A DNA stretch of 10,261 nt from Myxococcales bacterium (GTDB lineage Bacteria > Myxococcota_A > Polyangia > Nannocystales > Nannocystaceae). Where the stretch lies: contig JAGQIT010000324.1 of assembly GCA_020431135.1 (NCBI GenBank), forward strand, positions 1 to 10,261, read 5' to 3'. A program made the position numbers and the translations under genes. Shown one piece after another: positions 5,113-10,261 of this stretch. The notes below the pieces were generated by a model. The model made no database searches. It was not told where the DNA came from and worked only from the letters and a program-made list of their open reading frames with translations. Positions within the stretch are counted from its first letter, which is position 1, and every line of letters begins with the position of its first letter.

Positions 5113-7245
5113 GTGAACCCGGACGACGTCACCTTCATCCTCATCATCATCGCCGCCGCCGTCGTCTCGCTGCTCGTCGTCGGCCTGATGCTCAGCCGCT
5201 TCTACCGCAAGGTCGATCAGGGCAAGGCGCTGATCATCAACAAGATGGGCTCCGGCGAGCCGATCGTCACCTTCAAGGGCGGCTGGGTGCTGCCGGTGGT
5301 CCACCGCGCCGAGGTCATGGACATCTCGGTCAAGACCATCGAGATCGACCGCCGCGGCAAGGAGGGCCTGATCTGCGCCGATAACATCCGCGCCGACATC
5401 AAGGTCACGTTCTTCATCCGCGTCAACAAGACCGAGGAGGACGTGCTCAAGGTCGCGCAGTCGATCGGCTGCTCGCGCGCCTCCGACGAGCGCGTCCTCG
5501 AGAACATCTTCATCGCCAAGTTCTCCGAGGCGCTCAAGACCGTCGGCAAGCGCCTCGAGTTCGAGCAGCTCTACACCCAGCGCGAGCAGTTCCGCGACCA
5601 GATCATCGAGGTCATCGGCCGCAACCTCAACGGCTACTTCCTCGACGACGCGGCGATCGACTTCCTCGAGCAGACGCCGATCGACCGCCTCGATCCGAAC
5701 AACATCCTCGACGCCCAGGGCATCCGCAAGATCACGCGGATCACCGCCGAGCAGAACGTCTCGACCAACGAGCTCCGGCAGAAGGAGCGCATGGAGATCG
5801 GCTCGCAGAACCTCGCCGCCGACGAGGCGGTCTTCCGCTTCGAGCAGCAGCGCGCCGAGGCCGAGGCGCGCAAGGCCAAGGAGATCGCGATCGCCGAGGC
5901 CCGCGAGCAGAACGAGGCGCTGCGCGTCTCCAACGAGGAGACGAAGAAGACCGCCGTCGTCCAGGCGAGCAACCAAGCCGAGGTCGGCAAGGCCGAGGAG
6001 GACCGCATGCGCATGGTCGCGATCGCCGAGAAGGCCCGCGAGCGCGAGATCGCCGTCGAGCACGAGCGCGTCGAGAAGGCGCGGTCGATGGAGGCGATCG
6101 CCCGCGAGCGCGCCGTCGAGCTCCAGCGCATCGAGAAGGAGAAGGCGCTGGAGATCGAGCGCAAGGCGATCGCCGACGTCGTCCGCGAGCGCGTCGCCGT
6201 CGACAAGACGGTCGCCGAGGAGGAGGAGCGGATCAAGGACCTCCGCGTCGTCGCCGAGGCCAAGCGCCTCAAGCAGTCGACGGTGATCGGCGCCGAGGCC
6301 GAGGCCGAGGAGGGCCTGATCAAGGAGATCAAGGCGGCGCAGGCGATGGAGGAGGTCGCGAAGTTCGAGGCGCGCAAGAAGCTCGTCGTCGCCGAGGCCG
6401 ACCTCGAGGCCGCCGACAAGCAGGCGCAGGCGAAGGTCCGCCTCGCCGAGGGCGTCCAGGCCGAGGCCGCCGCCGCGGGCCTCGCCGAGGTCAAGGTCAA
6501 GGAGGCCGACGCGGTCGCCAGCGAGAAGCAGGGCATGGCCCGGATCCGCGTCGAGGAGGCCGAGGCCGCCGCGATCGAGAAGCGCGGCATGGCCGAGAAC
6601 CAAGTCATGCGCGAGCGCTTCACCGTCGAGGCCGGCGGCGAGGAGCAGAAGGGGCTCGCGGTCGTCAAGATCCGCGAGGCCGAGGCCGCCGCGATCGCCA
6701 AGCAGGGCGAGGCCCAGGCGTCGGCGGTCCGCGAGAAGCTCGCCGCCGAGGCCAGCGGCATCGCCGAGAAGGCCAAGGCGATGAAGGAGCTCGACGGGGT
6801 CAGCCGCGAGCACGAGGAGTTCCGCATCCGCCTCGAGCAGGAGAAGGACATCCAGCTGGCGAAGATCGAGGCCCAGCGGCAGATGGCGCAGGTCCAGGCC
6901 GAGGTCCTCGCCAAGGCCTTCGAGGGCGCCCGCTTCAACATCGTCGGCGGCGACGGCTCGTTCTTCGAGCGCTTCGTCGGCGCGGTGTCGACCGGCGCGG
7001 CGATCGACGCGACGATCGACAACTCCGAGGCGCTCAAGACGACGCTCGGCGACTACCTCAGCGGCGACAAGGACCTCGCCGCCGACCTCAAGGAGGTGCT
7101 CACGCGGCCGTCGGTGTCGAGCGACGACCTCCAGAAGCTCAGCGTCACCGCCCTCCTCGCCAAGATGATGATCGACGCCAAGGGCGACGAGCGCGACAAG
7201 ATCCGTCACCTCGTCGAGACCGCCAAGGAGCTCGGCCTCGGCTAG
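5113..7245 (+). CDS. yqiK: YqiK-type flotillin (SPFH/band 7 scaffold protein)
   Basis: A 710-residue flotillin starting at GTG 5113. Residues 7-28 are a single hydrophobic membrane anchor (FILIIIAAAVVSLLVVG). Residues about 30-210 form the SPFH/band 7 domain, with the early YRKVDQGKALII, TFKGGWVLP and a central ADIKVTFFIRV strand. Residues about 215-600 are a very long charged coiled coil, rich in Glu, Ala, Lys and Arg. It includes flotillin-type EA repeats: EEAEAAAIEKRGMAEN near 481 and REAEAAAIAKQGEAQA near 521, about 40 residues apart. Residues 600-710 are a less repetitive C-terminal tail. Flotillins oligomerise on the inner membrane and organise microdomains that hold other complexes. 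E. coli YqiK has about 553 residues, so this one is longer, mainly in the coiled coil. It is flanked by its YqiJ-type partner and, 15 bases downstream, by the giant DUF3686 gene. This spacing implies co-transcription of the three genes. Confidence 0.95.
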   Translation: MNPDDVTFILIIIAAAVVSLLVVGLMLSRFYRKVDQGKALIINKMGSGEPIVTFKGGWVLPVVHRAEVMDISVKTIEIDRRGKEGLICADNIRADIKVTFFIRVNKTEEDVLKVAQSIGCSRASDERVLENIFIAKFSEALKTVGKRLEFEQLYTQREQFRDQIIEVIGRNLNGYFLDDAAIDFLEQTPIDRLDPNNILDAQGIRKITRITAEQNVSTNELRQKERMEIGSQNLAADEAVFRFEQQRAEAEARKAKEIAIAEAREQNEALRVSNEETKKTAVVQASNQAEVGKAEEDRMRMVAIAEKAREREIAVEHERVEKARSMEAIARERAVELQRIEKEKALEIERKAIADVVRERVAVDKTVAEEEERIKDLRVVAEAKRLKQSTVIGAEAEAEEGLIKEIKAAQAMEEVAKFEARKKLVVAEADLEAADKQAQAKVRLAEGVQAEAAAAGLAEVKVKEADAVASEKQGMARIRVEEAEAAAIEKRGMAENQVMRERFTVEAGGEEQKGLAVVKIREAEAAAIAKQGEAQASAVREKLAAEASGIAEKAKAMKELDGVSREHEEFRIRLEQEKDIQLAKIEAQRQMAQVQAEVLAKAFEGARFNIVGGDGSFFERFVGAVSTGAAIDATIDNSEALKTTLGDYLSGDKDLAADLKEVLTRPSVSSDDLQKLSVTALLAKMMIDAKGDERDKIRHLVETAKELGLG

Positions 7246-7249
7246 TCGC

Positions 7250-7253
7250 GGAG
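7250..7253 (+). promoter_or_regulatory. Ribosome binding site of the DUF3686 gene
   Basis: GGAG lies seven bases before ATG 7261 and five to eight bases after the flotillin stop codon, consistent with coupled translation from one transcript. It supports ATG 7261 as the start. Confidence 0.6.
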
Positions 7254-7260
7254 CGCGTTG

Positions 7261-10200
7261 ATGGCGGACGACGCGAGCAAGGTCGCCGGCGACGCCGCGG
7301 CCGCGGAGGGCCAAGCGGAGGGCCAGGAGGAGTCGCTCGAGAGCGGCTCCTACGAGGTCATCCGCGCCCGCCTCGTCGCCCAGGGGCGCGCCCTCAAGGA
7401 CAAGGCGACGGCGCTCAACGAGCGCCGCAAGGAGACCTTCGGCGGCACCGAGCTGACGGTCGTCGGCAACGAGCGGGTGCGGACGATCCACAACTGCCTG
7501 CCGGTCGACATCGCCCAGGTCGGCGGCCTCCTGCTCATGGGCTACAACGTCTTCTTCGGCCTCAAGAAGGAGCCGGCCGTCGAGGACGTGTTCTCGCTCC
7601 AGCGCTACGCGAGCGCGGGCGAGGGCCCCGGCAAGGACGCGACCAGGCCCGAGGGCCAGGCGGCGTTCACCGAGGTCGAGCCCTCCGCGATCCCTGGCCT
7701 CCTAGACAGCCCGGAGTTCATCAAGGACTTCACCGACCTCTACCGCTACTACCGCGGCACCCGGCTGCTCCGCCTCAAGACCACCGACACCAAGCTCCTC
7801 GCCGTCTTCCAGATCGGCGAGGGCGCCGGCGACGTCAAGGTCTTCCACTGGAACGCGCTGCCCGGCGGCGGCTACCGCTACGTCGACAGCCGCGGCGAGC
7901 GCGAGTACACGATGCCGTCGGCGTACGACTTCGAGTGGGTCGAGACGACGCGCGACGATCAGGTCTCCGGCGAGCACCCGCACTTCTCGATCCTCGACGA
8001 GGTCTTCGTCGAGACGATCGGCGGCGACCTGACGATCAAGATCGAGGACAACACCGCCGACGGCCTCGGCATCTACCGCGAGCCGGTCGACGACGCCAAC
8101 CAGGCGCTCGACGACGCCAGGATCGCCTACGCCAGGCTCGGCTCGCTGATCCTCCTGCGGATCCTCCCCTACCGCGAGACCGCCTGGCGCCACTTCGTCT
8201 TCAACTGCCGGACCCACGAGGTCGCGCGCATCGACGCCCTCGGCCTCGCCTGCGTGTCGCTCCCCGAGGACCACGGCGTCGTCTTCCCCGGCGGCTACTA
8301 CCTCCAGAGCGGCGAGAGCAAGCGCTTCGGCGGCGAGATCCACGGCCTCGAGTTCGAGCGCCGGCTCGACGCGCCGAACGGCGAGGACGTGCTCTACGTC
8401 TTCCACCGCCGCGACGAGGGCCGCTACGTCCTCCTCCCCTACAACCTCATCCGCAAGGAGCTGCAGAACCCGATCGTCTGCCACGGGTACTCGATCTTCC
8501 GCGACGGATCGATGGTCGTGTTCCGCCTCGTCGGCGAGGAGGCGACGGCGATCCACCCGATGCAGGTGTGGCAGACGCCCTTCTGCTCGGTCGAGCACGC
8601 CGCCGCCGCGCCGACCGACGACTCCTACCTCGCCAAGGTCGGCAACGCCGAGCTCGTCCGCGGGATCTCGGAGATCTACTCGGTCGTCCGCCTGGTCGAC
8701 AACCAGAGCCCGCAGCGCCTGACCTACGAGGACATGATCGCCGCGGCGACGCGCCTCCTCGACAACTACTACTGGCTCGGCCACGCGGAGGTCGGCGACC
8801 TCGCGTCGACGGTCGCGGCGATCCGCGACACCGGCGAGCTGATCATCGACGAGTTCGAGAAGGTCCAGGCGATCCGCAAGCGCGCGCGCGAGGCGGTCGC
8901 CGAGGCCGAGGCCGAGCAGCGCGCGCTGATCCGCCGCCTGCGCCCCGACGACTGGAGGGCGGTCGACGCCTTCATGGACGCGCTGACGTCGCTGCGCAGC
9001 CGCCGGGGCGCCGTGATCACCCTCCGCGACCTGCGGGCCGTCGACCTCGCGGCGCTCGATCGCCTCGAGGCCGAGCTCGTCGAGCAGTTCGACCGGATCT
9101 CGCAGGCGACGATCGACTTCCTCGGCACCGGCGAGGCCCTGAAGCCGATCCTCGGCGAGCTCGACGCGGTCCTCGACAAGGTGCAGGCGATCGACAACGC
9201 CGCGCACCTCGGACCGCACGCCGAGGAGATCAAGCGGATCGGCGACGGCCTGACCGTCCTCGCCGAGGTCGTCTCGGGGCTGCAGTCCGGCGACGCCGTC
9301 GCGCGGACGCAGATCCTCGAGGGCATCTCCGAGGTCATGGCCCACCACGGCCGCGTCCGCGCGACCTACGAGAGCCACCGCCGCGGCCTCCTCAGCCGCG
9401 AGGGCCGGGCCGAGTTCGCGGCCCAGTTCAAGCTCTTCAGCCAGACGGTCGCGTCGGCGCTGGCGCTCTGCGACACGCCCGAGCGCTGCGACGAGCAGCT
9501 CACCAACGTCCTCGTCCAGCTCGAGGAGCTCGAGGGGCGTTTCTCGGAGTTCGACGAGTTCCTCGCCGACCTCGCCGCCAAGCGCGAGGAGGTCAGCGAC
9601 GCCTTCGGGGCGCGCAAGCAGACGCTCCTCGACGAGCGCCAGGCCCGGGTCCAGAACCTGATCGCCGCCGCCGATCGGATCATGGCCGGGATCCACCGGC
9701 GCGCCCAGGGCTTCAAGGGCGCCGACGAGCTCAACGCCTACTTCGCCGCTGACCCGATGGTCCTCAAGGTCCGCGAGCTCGTCGACCGGATCGCCGACCT
9801 CGGCGGCAGCGTCAAGGCCGACGAGATCGCCGGCCAGGTGAAGTCGGCGCGCCAGGACGCCCTGAGGGCGCTGCGCGACCGCCAGGACCTCTACGAGGAC
9901 GGAGCCCGGCTGATCAAGCTCGGCCGCCACCGCTTCTCGGTCAACACCCAGGTCCTCGATCTCACGCTCGTGCCGCGCGGCGAAAAGATGGCGCTGCACA
10001 TCGGCGGCACCGACTTCACGGAGATCCTCGAGGACCCGGAGCTCGAGGCGACGCGGCCCTACTGGCAGCAGCGCGTCGTCAGCGAGTCCGCGGCGGTCTA
10101 CCGCGGCGAGTACCTGGCGGCCGCGCTCCTCGGCGCCGCCGAGCGCGGCGAGAACGGGCTCAGCCTGCAGGCGCTCCACGACGCCGAGCGCTCCGACGAG

Positions 10201-10261
10201 GGCCTCCTCGGGACCGTCCGCCGCTTCGCCGCCGACCGCTACGACGAGGGCTACGACCGCG
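7261..10261 (+). CDS. DUF3686 'DNA repair ATPase' family giant protein, N-terminal 1000 residues
   Basis: The frame stays open from ATG 7261 to the window edge, giving 1000 residues and no stop. Residues 1-30 are an Ala/Glu/Gly-rich tail. Residues about 30-235 form a lead-in domain. Residues about 236-450 carry the stretch I recognise as DUF3686: GEHPHFSILDEVFVETIGGDLTIK, then IEDNTADGLGIY, RHFVFN, LPEDHGVVFPGGYYLQ, FERRLDAPNGEDVLYVF and a PIVCHGYSIFRDG strand, which read like a beta-rich repeat domain. Residues about 510-880 are long helical, coiled-coil-prone segments. From 885 a new beta-containing part begins (RLIKLGRHRFSVNTQ). Family members are usually around 1600-1700 residues with a C-terminal AAA-type ATPase. 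No Walker A motif is found in the visible part, so the ATPase should lie beyond the edge. The 'DNA repair' label is inherited annotation and the true role is not established. Lacking a signal peptide or membrane segment, it is likely cytoplasmic and may be docked on the flotillin scaffold. Confidence 0.88.
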   Translation, partial: MADDASKVAGDAAAAEGQAEGQEESLESGSYEVIRARLVAQGRALKDKATALNERRKETFGGTELTVVGNERVRTIHNCLPVDIAQVGGLLLMGYNVFFGLKKEPAVEDVFSLQRYASAGEGPGKDATRPEGQAAFTEVEPSAIPGLLDSPEFIKDFTDLYRYYRGTRLLRLKTTDTKLLAVFQIGEGAGDVKVFHWNALPGGGYRYVDSRGEREYTMPSAYDFEWVETTRDDQVSGEHPHFSILDEVFVETIGGDLTIKIEDNTADGLGIYREPVDDANQALDDARIAYARLGSLILLRILPYRETAWRHFVFNCRTHEVARIDALGLACVSLPEDHGVVFPGGYYLQSGESKRFGGEIHGLEFERRLDAPNGEDVLYVFHRRDEGRYVLLPYNLIRKELQNPIVCHGYSIFRDGSMVVFRLVGEEATAIHPMQVWQTPFCSVEHAAAAPTDDSYLAKVGNAELVRGISEIYSVVRLVDNQSPQRLTYEDMIAAATRLLDNYYWLGHAEVGDLASTVAAIRDTGELIIDEFEKVQAIRKRAREAVAEAEAEQRALIRRLRPDDWRAVDAFMDALTSLRSRRGAVITLRDLRAVDLAALDRLEAELVEQFDRISQATIDFLGTGEALKPILGELDAVLDKVQAIDNAAHLGPHAEEIKRIGDGLTVLAEVVSGLQSGDAVARTQILEGISEVMAHHGRVRATYESHRRGLLSREGRAEFAAQFKLFSQTVASALALCDTPERCDEQLTNVLVQLEELEGRFSEFDEFLADLAAKREEVSDAFGARKQTLLDERQARVQNLIAAADRIMAGIHRRAQGFKGADELNAYFAADPMVLKVRELVDRIADLGGSVKADEIAGQVKSARQDALRALRDRQDLYEDGARLIKLGRHRFSVNTQVLDLTLVPRGEKMALHIGGTDFTEILEDPELEATRPYWQQRVVSESAAVYRGEYLAAALLGAAERGENGLSLQALHDAERSDEGLLGTVRRFAADRYDEGYDR

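Noticed and set aside
5053..7491. Antisense open frame of 812 residues covering the flotillin gene
   Set aside because: It is the complement of C-rich codons in a very GC-rich gene. The product is a monotonous Leu/Asp/Arg/Gly string with no domain, while the plus strand gives an unmistakable flotillin.
7702..10179. Antisense open frame of 825 residues opposite the DUF3686 gene
   Set aside because: Same GC artefact: biased composition and no recognisable domain, against a clear plus-strand family match.
7261..10261. Search for a Walker A P-loop in the visible part of the DUF3686 protein
   Set aside because: No GxxxxGK[ST] motif is present in the 1000 residues, so ATPase activity is expected only from the unseen C-terminal part.

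Overview
The window is very GC-rich DNA with a strong preference for codons ending in C or G. It has tight gene packing, a Ser/Thr/Asp-rich lipoprotein and long accidental antisense reading frames. Together these suggest a myxobacterium, most like the Nannocystis/Plesiocystis group. That placement is inferred from style and protein families, not from a marker gene. I see no rRNA, tRNA, CRISPR array, transposase or phage gene.

Left part (1-2439): the end of a polytopic membrane protein with several histidines near its membrane segments is followed 33 bases later by a complete Rieske-type mononuclear iron oxygenase. This pair converges on a minus-strand lipoprotein gene with a low-complexity linker. 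The two stop codons lie inside one 14-bp tandem repeat array (1635-1704).

Middle (2440-4308): a roughly 150-base divergent region leads to an aldehyde dehydrogenase that resembles the ALDH22/Msc7 branch, better known from plants and fungi. A 123-base gap with a strong bulged GC hairpin follows.

Right part (4309 to the window edge): three same-strand genes look like one operon. They encode a YqiJ/NfeD-type membrane protein with a C-terminal OB-fold, a long YqiK-type flotillin (710 residues), and the first 1000 residues of a very large protein of the DUF3686 'DNA repair ATPase' family. The reading frame of this third gene is open to the window edge, so its ATPase domain is not in view. NfeD-like proteins and flotillins are known partners in membrane microdomains. 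The stable attachment of a giant, supposedly DNA-repair ATPase to such a pair is the most interesting and least explained feature here.
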